From Carya illinoinensis (lineage: Eukaryota > Streptophyta > Magnoliopsida > Fagales > Juglandaceae): a DNA stretch of 64,000 nt. Shown here in pieces: positions 11,390 through 22,199 of this stretch. Made by a program: the position numbers and the translations under genes. The stretch covers positions 10,715,501-10,779,500 of the forward strand of contig NC_056766.1 in assembly GCF_018687715.1 (NCBI RefSeq), given 5' to 3'. The notes beneath the pieces were generated by a model. It was not told the origin of the DNA and searched no databases. It saw nothing but the letters and a program-made list of their open reading frames with translations. Position 1 is the stretch's first letter. Every line of letters begins with the position of its first letter.

Positions 11390-12505
11390 CACTACAAGAA
11401 AAAATAGCATTTGCGGCTATTTTTATTTCCGGCAAAATAATTATTGTTGCAAAAGGCTGTTATCTTAATTTTGAAAAAAATCTTTGTCTCAATGTTCTGT
11501 TAATGTTCTGGTAATCTTAGATTTGTATGAATTTCTGCAGTGCATGCATGGTATTCATGAGATTCTTCTTGGATTGTTTGGATCATTTATATATGTATGC
11601 AACTCCAGGCCAGCAATTTCATCTTGTGACCTTATTGAAAGGATTTTGCGTACTTGAAGTTGGCTTTTATCTAAAATTCCAGTATGTCTAGTTTAATGAC
11701 ATATAAGGTTTTCTGATATGTACTGTGCCTCATGTGATGATCTTTCCTAATCTCATTTTGTTTATATTTCGTTATGTTTCATGGTGTACTTAATATAAAT
11801 CCAACACCTCATGATCTATTTTGTTCTCTTGTTTCTCACAGAATTGTACCAATGAATCAATAAATACAGAGCAAAAACATTTTAGAAGCTATCAAAAATG
11901 GAATCAATGTTGACCCATGAAGAAAGAATTCCATGTGTGAATTTAGATTCTCTTGTGATACGTTACATGATATTTTGTAAAATTTAAGACTAAAAAGTAG
12001 TGAAGTTCAAATACGTACGTTGAGGTTATTTGAATAATATTGGCAAATAAATATAAATTTCTCCAAATCTAACATTCTTTTAATTTATTAGCAAGTAATT
12101 ATCTGTCATAAAAGAAATAAATGTTAGGTTAAAAAACAACCACGTACGACCAGGAATAAATTTTGTCCATTCCAAAATGTTAGGAAGCTATTCTGTTGAA
12201 TAGAATATTGTCAGCAGCGAAAACCAAACTGCTAGGAAGCTTTTCCAGCGAATACAATACCATTTGCGGCGAAAACCCAAAATGCTAGGACGCTATTCTA
12301 GTGAATATAAGACTATTTGTTTCGAAAATACATCACCAAAAATAAAATTGGCGACTCATAATTAATTTTCACAAACTTTTTGCAACAACATTTTATTCAA
12401 ATTATCTACTATTATTTTAGCAAAAAATAATGGATATTTTTGTCAATTTTTAATATCATCGGAAAAAATTTTACTTGGCTCTCTAGAAGTAGCTACTTGT
12501 AGGCG
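11390..12505 (+). mobile_element. CACTA-like non-autonomous element remnant
   Basis: It begins with CACTACAAGAAAAAATAGC, the CACTA-superfamily terminus, followed by GCGG-type subterminal motifs (ATTTGCGGCTATTT, TTTCCGGCAAAAT). The homologous site at 26380-26400 reads CATACATGATGT, without the element, which supports the left junction after CATACAT. Three tandem copies of a 51-53 bp subterminal-type repeat lie at 12179-12334. The right end is unclear: CTACTTGTAGG near 12492-12503 is only a weak match to the expected inverted terminus. No transposase is present. The middle (11500-12170) is unrecognised. Confidence 0.55.
12179..12334 (+). repeat. Three tandem repeats of about 52 bp
   Basis: Units start at 12179, 12230 and 12283. 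Each has TGYTAGGAMGCT near its start and a GCGAAAA-like motif (GCAGCGAAAACC, GCGGCGAAAACC, TTTCGAAAAT) towards its end. This spacing and the GCGGCGAAA core resemble CACTA subterminal repeats, where the element's own DNA-binding protein would attach. Confidence 0.6.
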
Positions 12506-13052
12506 ATTAAAAGTAGTTGGAAATACTCAATTCTAGATGGGCAAATAACGTTAAAATCTAGAGAACTTCTAGAGTATCGGTCTCCGAAAAATTCTATTCC
12601 CAAGCTTGTGTTTACAGCACAATTAGTAAAGCATTTACATTATATTATTTTATTTGAAAGAGAAATTTTAAAATTTAAATATTACAAATCAAATCTTACA
12701 ATTTAAGTGATGTGGCTTGTGTGCTATTATAGAGAAATGATACTTACAATTGTGAGTATGTAAACGACATGCAATTATTTTGAAAAAAAATAAATAAATA
12801 AGGGACACACATGAAAAAAAAGATAAATTTTTTAATAGTGAACTATATTCTTTTTTAAAACGACTGCACAACGCTTGCTCACCTGATGACTGTATATTAT
12901 ATTACTCGCTATTATATATACACACAAGCTTGAGAATAAATTACTCTAGGTCTCCCAATAGATTTATTTGAATTCCAACTATTGCCTTCAAATTTAATGG
13001 AAGGTACTTTTTCACATGATCTATATTATTTGGCACTTCAAAATTTAGCAAT

Positions 13053-15318
13053 TTTGACTCCCCAACTTCCATGTACGGATATGCAGGAATCGTGATGTCA
13101 AAATGATGACAACATCCCAAAGATAAGTGCCAAGTATGTCTACATGCAGAAAGTGTACAATAAAAACGCAGTGCATAAATAAACAAGTCATCTAAGTACT
13201 AAGAATTTAAACACAAAACTACCAAAATAAAAGTATTACATAAAATTATACAGTTATCGAGTGAAAGTAAAGTAAAAACTGATATTTACATAGCCAAAGT
13301 GACCACATACCACTCCTCTAGCAGAGTCAATCCCTCAGGCTCAACATCTTCATCTACATCAAAATTTACGGTACCATAAAACGGTACCGCAGGGTATCGA
13401 ATATCGTGAGATTCTGAGTCTCAGTACGTAAGTAACCAACCAAAACAACGCAAGAGATAAAAATACATTCATGCAAGCAACAAACATGCGTGCACATGAC
13501 GAAACATGCATGTGACCCAAAACCATTCCCTAAATATAACCACCCACCATTTTTCCAGAAAATGGCACAATCATAAGATCCACCATTTCCCAGAAAATGG
13601 TTCTCATAACCATTTATTAAAAACCACTATTTTTCCAGAAAATGATCCATTTACCAATTAGCACTGCAGTTGGGAATCGAAAGTGGGATTCTACCACCAT
13701 TCTTGCTTACCATCATTCCTACCACATACATCGTAGGCAGGAATCACAGATGAAACTACCATCATCCCTACTTACCACCATCCCTATAGCTTCCACTGTA
13801 GGTGGAAATCGCAAGCGGGACTATTACCACTCCTGCTTACCACCATCTTTATTGCGTGCACCGTAGGCAAGACTCTACCATTCCCTACTTACCACTATCC
13901 CTACAGTTCATTTCCACACAAGAGGTGTCTATTAGAGCATTGTAGGCGGGAATCGAAGGCGGGACTCTACCACCGTCCCTACTTACCACCATTCATATAG
14001 TTCCTTTTTCATCTTTCTCAATCCTATCCAGCCATTCATCACAAAACTACCCAAAAGCCTTCTCACATGAAAACCCAATTTTCATTTACAACACATGAAT
14101 ATGCATGCCATAATGCAATAAAATATCATGGCACCAAAATACAGCTTAATGCATGCACGCATAATTCATCTCAATAAACAAACATATCCTTAAATCCAGC
14201 CCGATCCCCATACTTCTAGGACTCAAAGTTTGGCACAACCAACCAGACTGCAGAAAATATGTTAGTGCAAAAATATATTTAAATTTCAAAAAACTCTTTG
14301 AAAAATTACTTACAACGATGAAATATAATTTTTGAATGATCAAAGAGGTGCAAGAGGTGGTGGCACAATAACGTAACTGTGTATTTTAAACAATGGTTGT
14401 GGGTCTCAAAAGACCAGATTTTGAATGGGAACAAACTAAGACTTGGGATGGCTAGAGAAGGGCTTGAGGTGTTGATGAAGCTAATGATGGTGGTGGATGG
14501 TTGTGTGTGGCCGTTGGAGGCCAAAATACCCAAATCGAAAAATGAGCTAGAGGAGTTTCAACGGTGGCAGATCAGAGCTGAGTTTGGGTGGTTTAGGTAG
14601 TTGAAGGGTCAACGATGGTGTGGTGAAAATATGGTGGCCAACGGTGGCTCCATGATAGTGCTGGAATGAATGGGTGTCGTGGCTAGGAGCCACATGTGGA
14701 GGCTAAGGGCGGCGAGGGAGGAGCTAAAAATTGAGGGGGAAGGTCGCTGGCTAGAGGGGCAGAAGTTGGGATTTGGAAAGGGAGGTGGTGGCCATGTCGA
14801 TGCACAGCAGCGCGCTGGAGGGGACAAATCATGGGAGAGCGGAGGAGGGTCTTGCCTCTCAAAAGGATGGAGAAAAAAGAATAGGGCAAAAGGATGGAGA
14901 AAACAGAACAGGGAAAAAGGATGGAGAAAATAGAAAGAAGGGAAAGAAGAAAAGGAGAAAATAAGTAAAGGAGAAAAAGGGAAAATGAAAAAGAAAGGGA
15001 AAATTTGAGATCAAGTTTTTTTATCTTGGCTCTCAAAACTGATCCAATGAAAAGGTTTTAAAACTATAACTAAAATTAAAAACACAATAACTAAATAAAA
15101 TAATAGTAAATCCAACAATAAAATAATTTAAAATAAAGAGTAATTTAAATAATAAACAATAATTAATAACAAGAAAGACACATTGAAATAAATTTCACAA
15201 CTAAAAATATCATAAAATAATATAACAAAACTCATATAAATTTTAAAACAAGAGGACCAATAATAAAATAAATTAAATAATTATTTACTTAAAATATATG
15301 TAAATACAGGATATCACA
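13053..15318 (-). mobile_element. Solo LTR of a Tekay-like Ty3/gypsy family
   Basis: A 2266-bp insert in segA. Its left end TTTGACTCCCCAAC is a diverged form of TGTGACGCCCCCAA, the left end of the LTRs at 31420 and 38473, and its right end is ATATCACA. Flanking pentamers are GCAAT (13048-13052) and ACAAT (15319-15323), an old target duplication with one change. Shared internal marks with the other LTRs are a CTCAGGCTC.ACATCTTCATC block and a GGTACCGCAGG block near 13340-13400, and a purine-rich stretch at 14850-15000. There is no internal region, so it arose by LTR-LTR recombination. Open frames inside it (such as 14670-14933) are chance readings. Confidence 0.75.
13671..14010 (+). repeat. 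Degenerate tandem repeat of about 65-80 bp inside the solo LTR
   Basis: About five units, each with GTAGGCRGGAATCGMAAGC-like and CCCTACTTACCACCATCCCT-like blocks, starting near 13671, 13731, 13799, 13863 and 13945. It was not recognised in the younger LTRs of this family in the window. Confidence 0.6.
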
Positions 15319-15660
15319 ACAATAATTTTAGATTTCAAAATAACAAATATTGATGTAAAAAAATCCCAACCATTAAATTTGAAACTAACATATAGTTGAA
15401 ATTTGAGGAAAGCCACTACACAATAGAATGTTTAAAAAAATTTCAAAGATTCACAACAATGCCCTTGCTACTTTGGGCGATTTTTTATTTGCATGCTTTA
15501 TATTTAATGTAAGGAAAATTGATGTATATTACAATCTCGTCCCACCGCTAGCTTATTATAAAGACTTTGTTTAGCAACCAACTAAATATATATTGAGTTT
15601 TAGTTTTGTTTTTATAAAAAGAGTTGATTTAATGGTTGATAGAAAATAGAACATCAGAAC

Positions 15661-17268
15661 TATTACAGATAATAGTCATGATAGCTCACGAACAACAGCT
15701 TAGTTGTTACAAACTTGATTCTAGGCAAATCTATGTATTATTATTTCATTACAATTTAGAGTTAATTGTAATTATTGGTATTTAAAGTTTTTCCTTATTT
15801 GAGTTGATGTATAAAAACAGAAAGTGTATATGAATACAATGATTGAATCTTTTCAACAATTGTAAACTTTCTATATGATATCAGACGTCTCTTTTCTCTA
15901 ACAAGATTATCAAAAATTCAATCCTATGGCTTCCCACAGCTGTAATACCCCAATATCAACCCATCCAGTCGACACGGTAGAACAACAACCATTGGTTTCT
16001 GTCAATGCCAGCACTCAATTACCCTTGAAACTTATCCCAATCAACTATCTTTCATGGAGGGCTCAGTTTGTCACTCTTCTCATAGGATACGATCTTCTGG
16101 GCTTTATAGATGGCACCCTTCAATGTCCATCTTGTGGTGACCCTACTCAGCCACCATCTGCTACCTACACATAGTGGTATAGGCAAGATAAACTCTTGTT
16201 TCATGCCATTTTTGCCTCAGTCTCTGAAGTAGTGATGCCCCTCATTGCATCTGTGGCAGCATCTTACTTGGCATGGGAGAGACTTAGGTGTTTATATGCT
16301 AACAAGTCTTGCACTCATGTTATGCAACTCAAGGAGGATCTCACTAATGCAACATGGAAATAAATTTGTTAGTGACTTTCTTCAATTTGTGAAAGTACTT
16401 GCAGATGAACTAACAGTGATTGATGTACCACTTTTGGCAGATGACATCATGCTAGATGTCTTGAATGGACTAGGGACTAATTACAAGGACATTGTTGCAC
16501 CTATTCGAGCTACAGAAAATCCACTCAGTTTTGAGGACTTCATGATTTTCTAGTTGGCCATGAAAATTATCTCAAATGGTTGGAATCTGCAACTGCTACT
16601 CTAATTGCAACGACAAACTCTACTCAACGTCGCAGCAATCAAAATAAGTTTACCAACAAAAAACAGGGATGTTCGTCTAGTGGTGATAAACATTACAACA
16701 AGCAAGATAAAGGAGGGAAATCATCAATTACATGTCAACTTTGTATTGAACAAGGACACATAGCAAAACAATGCCCATCATTCACCAAATGTGCGCCCTT
16801 GGCAAATTGTGCTACCAATTCTAATGCCTTGGACAAAAAGTGGCTTGTCAATTCTGCAGCATCCCACACAATCACTTTTGACTTATCTAATCTATCTATT
16901 CACTCTGAATACGATGGAACAGATGAAGTTGTTATAGGTGATGGCTCAGGTTTGCGTGTCATTCATGTTAGCTCTATTTCCATTCCCTCAAATTCTCTTA
17001 CCTTTACATTACCTGAAACTTTATGTGTTCTATCAATTCACAAAAATTTAATATCTGTGCACAACTTCACTAAGGCTAACAATGTCTTTCTTGAGTTTCA
17101 CCCCTTTGAATTTTTTGTGAAGAATTGAAGTACAAGAATGACACTCATTCAAGGTAAATGTCAAAATGGTGTATATTCATTTCCAGTACCAGTTGCCACA
17201 AGTTCTACTCATCCTCTTGCATTAGTAGGTGAATGGGTATCCATGGAAAACTGGCATCGGAGACTATA
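15661..17268 (+). mobile_element. Ty1/copia retrotransposon fragment (5' part)
   Basis: A short LTR probably begins at TGTTACAAACTTG (15705) and ends before 15874. It is followed by TATGATATCAGA (15874-15885), a primer-binding site resembling the initiator tRNA-Met type. gag, a zinc knuckle, protease and the start of the pre-integrase domain follow. Homology stops abruptly at 17268 against an LTR-like sequence; integrase and reverse transcriptase are absent. Confidence 0.75.
15926..17268 (+). pseudogene. Copia Gag-protease, broken
   Basis: The protein opens at MASHSCNTP and shows a UBN2-type Gag (LIPINYLSWRAQFVTLLIGY near 16033, LKEDLTN near 16331). A zinc knuckle CQLCIEQGHIAKQC lies near 16736-16780. 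Protease follows near 16840: the usual WLxDSGASxH active site reads WLVNSAASHTIT, so the catalytic Asp is Asn and the Gly is Ala. A pre-integrase core with WHRRL is at the end (near 17253). Stops at 16172, near 16360, at 16551 and at 17126 plus frame changes disable it. Confidence 0.8.
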
Positions 17269-18368
17269 TGTGATACTTCATTTTTACTTGTATTTTTAAT
17301 GAAATATTATTTAAATTATTATAATTAATAGCTCTCTTGCTTTAAAGTTTAACCTTGGTGGGCCTCAACTAAGTGGACTTCAATTTGGGGTTTAGAGAGG
17401 GTTTGGTTAGGTTTTGAGACGCTATCAAGCCCAAATCTACCTTTTCTTGATCCAATCAAACTTTCAAGATTTAAAAGGTTGGATAATGACGTCATAACAA
17501 TAATTTGAGAAATTAATAGCAAGTGGAAGTGATTTAATCAAGCGATTAAAAACAATGCTAGAAACTGATTCAGTTAGGACTTTGAGGTCAACTTTAAGAT
17601 TTAGATAAGACCATTTAGGATTTGGGTTTCAACCAAGATTTTGAGTTCTTAGTTGGATTCCAACCATATAATGTTTTACTAGGGTGGAAATCCTCTTTAC
17701 TTTGGCCAAATTTGATTAGTTGGATGGAGTAGAGTTCTTGCTTAGGTGGCATGATCTCACATCTTGATTCGTTCAAATCCATCAAACGCTCCACGTGGTG
17801 CCAAGTATCTAATACTATTCAGTATGTGTGGCTAAGGTCTTGTCAAGTGTCCAAATAAAACTTCTCTAACCTAATTTAGACATTCCACACAGTGATTTTG
17901 AAAACATTGCGCTTGGTGCGCTTATCGAGGTTACTATTCATTCTAGAAAAAATGCATTATAAACTTAGTACTAAAAAATTTTAAATATTCATATTAACCT
18001 ACAATGAAAATATTTTACCTAAATTCAACCCTGAAGTGCCCTTAAAAATAAATTCACTGTTTCGAACAGGCATTTCGTCTGAAATTATGAAAATGAGTTA
18101 TTGCTCCATAAAATTCTAAATAATCAACTGAGTCTAATTCCATAGACCATAATTCATTCTAGCATTTTTAACTATTTCGAATAATTAAAATCGCATTTCT
18201 GGCACCATATATAGTGAGTGATAACATTGACTATGTTGATAGACTAAAAACTGTGTGATTGGTCGATTTTTGAAAACTTATGGGGTTTTCACGAGATTCC
18301 TAAAGTCAATAGAAGTTCTACCAGTGAATTTCTAGCATGCTGTTACATCCTAGACCAGATCTATCACA
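17269..18368 (+). mobile_element. Probable LTR fragment (TGTGATAC...ATCACA)
   Basis: An 1100-bp non-coding stretch bounded by TGTGATACTTCA on the left and CTATCACA on the right, between two unrelated copia pieces. The ends resemble Ty3/gypsy LTR termini seen elsewhere in the window. However, the flanking pentamers (CTATA, ACTCG) do not match and I see no second LTR. The call rests on ends and context only. Confidence 0.35.
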
Positions 18369-19716
18369 ACTCGACTTTTGAAAACTCAACATCTCATCTA
18401 ATTTCTATATTGCTGTGTTTTGGTTGCACATGTGAAACTTTTCCAATTCTTTTTTCTAGTACAACCTTTTGATTCTTTAATCTTGATACTTCAATACTAG
18501 AAATTTTTAATGCCTCAGAAAAATTGTTTTTCTCATTCTTCACAGCAATAAATCTATTGTATAGCTTCTTATTGAGATTTTTTTTTTTTTTTTTAGATTT
18601 GATCACTTCTTCACACATATTATTATATGCTTCCTGTAAACTTAATTCTTGGTCAGCATCAACAAGTGATATATCTGAATTACTGTAATCACAATCACTT
18701 TCAGATTTTGGTAGTGCAATTTCAAGAAAATCATTCACAATTGTAGAAAAAACAAAAAAATATTTTTTTATTATCAGAAGATGAGATTGAACTTTCAAAA
18801 TCAGAGTTGTCACAAAGCGTGACATTTAATACATTTCCTTTACTTTTCTTAAAATTTGGACATTCAACTCTTATATGACCATATCCTAAGCATTCATGGC
18901 ATTTTACTTTATCAATTTTTTTAGATTTTTCTTTATTCCATTTTTTAGAAAAAATTTCTAAACTTTTTTGCTATGAGATCTATATTCTGGTTGTTAAACT
19001 TTTCTTCATCAAAAAAATCATCTTGTCATCTTTTACTATTTTAAAAGTAATGGACTTACCTTTACTTGTTTGAGGAAGTGAGCATTCATACGTTTGTAAG
19101 GAACTGACCAGCTCTTCAACCTTTATTGTATCCAAATCCTTACTTTTCTCAATGGCAGTAACCTGAGACTGAAATCTTTCAGGTAGAGACCTCAAAATCT
19201 TCCTCACGACCCTTGAATCCCCCACATTCTCGTCGAGATTAAACGTACAATTTACAATATCATTCAATTTAACACAAAAATCATTAAAACTCTCATCTTC
19301 CAACATTTTAATCTCTTCAAACTTTGAGGTTAGCATATGTAATTTTGAATTTTTTACTATTCTTGTGCCTTCATGTATAACCTCCAAAATATCCAAAACT
19401 TCTTTAGCAATCTCACACATGGAGATTCTTTTAAATTCTTTGGGGATACCATCATGAAAATAGCGTTAAGTCCTTTGCTATTCCAATTGCATATGCTGAT
19501 TTCATCTTTTATCCAAACATTTATAGATGTCACGGGTTTAGTCTACCCTTGTTCAACCGAATGCTATACATGTTTATTTGAAGACTTGAGGAAAGCCCTC
19601 ATACGAACTTTCTAATAAGTATTGTTTTCCCCATCAAAGTGTGGCAGAACATATAATGATGACATGATCTACAAGGATCACACTTGGATTAGAGTGAACC
19701 ACGCTCTGATATCAAT
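18369..19716 (-). mobile_element. Ty1/copia internal fragment (gag), minus strand
   Basis: Read on the minus strand this follows the LTR at 19717-20559. A primer-binding site TTGATATCAGAGCG (about 19703-19716) of the initiator tRNA-Met type directly follows the LTR, then gag. Homology ends at 18369, so protease to RNase H are missing. Confidence 0.75.
18394..19665 (-). pseudogene. Copia Gag (UBN2 type), broken
   Basis: Starts MSSLYVLPHFDGEN at 19665, the usual opening of copia Gag. A stop follows within 20 codons. The main open part (19420-18980) holds the UBN2 domain: MLTSKFEEIKMLEDESFNDF, later RKILRSLPERFQSQVTAIE and TYECSLPQ. A zinc knuckle CHECLGYGHIRVECPNF lies near 18900-18850 in another frame. 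The C-terminal part (18825-18394) is lysine-rich with coiled-coil character. A run of 16 T on the plus strand (about 18578-18593) encodes a lysine stretch. Confidence 0.75.
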
Positions 19717-20559
19717 TGAAATTTCCAACGTACCCCTGTAAAACCACGAAATTGTCTACCAATTTCCATGAACAAATTGGTTAGATCTCAATATTATGAT
19801 TATTAAACAAATCAAATATTTAAAGAAAATAATCAAACTTACAAGACACAATGATTAGTTATGAAGGGAAACACTTTAAAAAACTCTTTAAAGATAAAAC
19901 CCTACAGGGCAGCCAAATTCAAAAAAGTCAATCTTATTGTTTAAAAATCAATTACAAAACATTTATAACTTAACTCTCTTACTTGTCCAGAAAAATGACC
20001 CCTTTGCCTTCTACGGTAATAGTAGCCAGAACCTCTTGGAACTCTAGTAACTGAAATCCAATCAACGATCTTTCACACATGAAGCACGATCACACTCAAA
20101 GAGAGACCACAAATATGAAAATTCACTAAGAAATTTTTCTCACCAAAATATGCACTAAAAAGTGCTCTAAAAAATATGTGAATCTAAATCTCTGCAAATT
20201 CTAACCAATAGGATCTCTTAAATAAACAATCTGGAAAGAGTTCCAATTGAAGTAGGATTATGCTAATGGAAAGAATCTGTTGCGTGGATGTCTTCTAATG
20301 AATTGTTAAAATTTCACGATAACCCTTTTCTACAATGACTGATTTCTGTTTAGCTTTCATTTTGGATGAATGTAAATCCTTTTGGACTCGATTTTACCTA
20401 AATGACTTATCTAAACAATCTCTAAGATTTCTAGATAGACTCAATATTGTTTAGTAGTAAATCAATAATTATTTTACATTCATTCAGCCATTTCAAATAT
20501 CATAATAAGATAAGCTTTATCATATAGTCATCTAATCCTATCAAATTTCTACCTTTACA
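19717..20559 (-). mobile_element. LTR of the minus-strand copia element
   Basis: In minus orientation it begins TGTAAAGGTAGAA (20559) and ends GAAATTTCA (19717), with TG...CA ends, and is followed by the primer-binding site, so this is the 5' LTR. It is 843 bp long. Immediately beyond 20559 the host segC repeat resumes (TTATGATAATTAAC), placing the insertion border. The 3' LTR is not present. Confidence 0.7.
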
Positions 20560-20654
20560 GTTATGATAATTAACATTATGAGCTCAGACAATATATCATC
20601 TATTTCTGTTTTAGTTACTACTCAGTTAGTTTAAAATCATCCTGCTCGATAAAT
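20560..20654 (+). repeat. segC copy 2, left half, with LINE target duplication
   Basis: Matches 11238-11320 (GAGCTCAGACAATATATCAT, ACTACTCAGTTAGTTTAAAA). The last 19 bases (20636-20654, ATCATCCTGCTCGATAAAT) are the left target-site duplication of the LINE that follows. Confidence 0.75.
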
Positions 20655-20769
20655 CAAGTTGAAGAAGATGTTATAGTGATGTGAATCGATCTCGTCCTCT
20701 CCTAGGGTTTCCTTCGTAGAGGTTTTTGTATTGCTTTGGTGCAGTTTGTATTGTTCTGAGTCTAAAAGT

Positions 20770-22199
20770 ATGATTAAGGAAGATGATCTTCCATTTCTTT
20801 ATACAAATCTTTCTTTAACTGAGAAGGAAAGTGAAGATGTGGTTATAGAACCGGAAAAACTGGAGGACGTGTTGCCTCAAGGAGGAAAGTGTTTGTTTAT
20901 GAAGCTTTTTACGGAAAAATACGTCAATCAGGAAGCTTTTAAGGGTATGATGCAGAAAATATGGTGGACAGTCATGGGTGTTCGTTTTCAGGATCTTTTG
21001 ACAACGTTGTTCCTTGCTGAGTTTGAGGATATCAGCAACAAAGAGAAGGTTCTGCAAGAGGGGCCATGGACTTTTGATAAACATCTAGTATTAGTCGTAG
21101 AAGCGAATGGACAACTTCAAGTACAACAGATTAAAGTGGAGACTGCATCATTCTGGGTCAGACTTCACGACCTTCCTATTATGGCACGTAATGTGCATGT
21201 AGGTCAGAAACTTGGGGAGAAGATTGGGGTAGTTGAATAAGTGGATTTGGAGAATGGTGAAGTGGAATGGAGAGAGTTTTTGAGAGTGAGGGTAAAGATC
21301 AATGTTCATGAACCCATTTTACGAGGATCTAAGTTGTCTGTTGGAGGTGGTAATTCAGTTTGGATTCGCTTCTCTTATGAGCGATTGCCAAACTTCTGCT
21401 ACTGGTGTGGGAGAATGGGCCATATTGATAAAGATTGTAAGAGTAGGGAGGGCATCTCTGGTATGGAAAATATGGAGGATTTTCAACCATATGGGAAGTT
21501 TTAGTGAGAAGAAAAGACTTCAGTGAGGGGCCGCTATGCAGGGGAGCCGAAGATGGATTCTGTAACAAGGACATCAGCCCCAACTAGTTCATTGAAAGAT
21601 TTTGGTCCTTCGACGGAGAAAGAATCAATTATGGCAGTCAGTCATTGCTCGGACGGGGTTCCTGGCTACAGCGATGGTGACAACGAAATGTTTACAATTT
21701 CCATGAAAGGAATAGACGTGGAGAAGACGACTGAATTTCAGGAAGGAACGTTACCCATTAACGTCCTTCATGAGAAAATAACAGTTATGTTACCCCCGGC
21801 AAAAGTGGATGGTGTCAATGGGGTTTTGAAGGATGCAAATGGGCTTTCTGGTGGGGCTTTCGAGGTGGGCTTTTCGATGTTCCGGTTGAAGCAGGGCCAA
21901 AGCTTATGGAGACCCATGAATTGATGATGAAACTTGACCCATTGTGTGCACGCAGATGGCGTCGTAAGATGTCGTTTAACATTGAAACGACCAGCCCTAA
22001 TATCCCAAGTAAAGTTATGAATCTAGAAGGCAGTAAGAAATGGAAACAGAGGAATGCTAAAGCAGACGCTATTCGGCAGGTACGAATGAAACATGAACCA
22101 AAGAGAAGTGACGAAGCATTTGATTCCAATAATGCGAAGCTGGCAGAAATTACTGAGCTATCGGCAGTGGCTGTTGAACAGCACTGCCGGCAGCCATGA
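20770..22199 (+). pseudogene. LINE ORF1 (DUF4283 + CCHC zinc knuckle), broken
   Basis: Starts MIKEDDLPFLYTNLSLTEKE. The DUF4283 domain contains GVRFQDLLTTLFLAEFED and VLQEGPWTFDKHLVLV, then FWVRLHDLPI. The zinc knuckle CYWCGRMGHIDKDC is intact near 21397-21438. A TAA at 21238, a TAG at 21502 and a frame change before 21906 break it. The C-terminal part (21906-22199) is basic and ends at the TGA that overlaps the ORF2 start. The ATG at 20770 is preferred to the one at 20731 because homologues of this type begin shortly before the acidic run; this is a judgement call. Confidence 0.75.

Larger units (their letters stand above)
12535..15660 (+). repeat. segA copy 2, interrupted by a solo LTR
   Basis: The left part (12535-13052) and right part (15324-15660) together align with segA copies 1 and 3. 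The left start AGATGGGCAAATAACGTTAA matches copy 3 at 54911. The right end stops at CATCAGAAC, where copia sequence begins. Confidence 0.85.

Noticed and set aside
13671..14010. Regularly spaced repeats that could suggest a CRISPR array
   Set aside because: Units are degenerate with no constant repeat and unique spacer pattern, and the context is a plant LTR.
13642..14964. Several open frames of 60-117 codons inside the solo LTR
   Set aside because: They follow the tandem repeat and GA-rich tract, overlap on both strands and are not conserved in the other LTRs.
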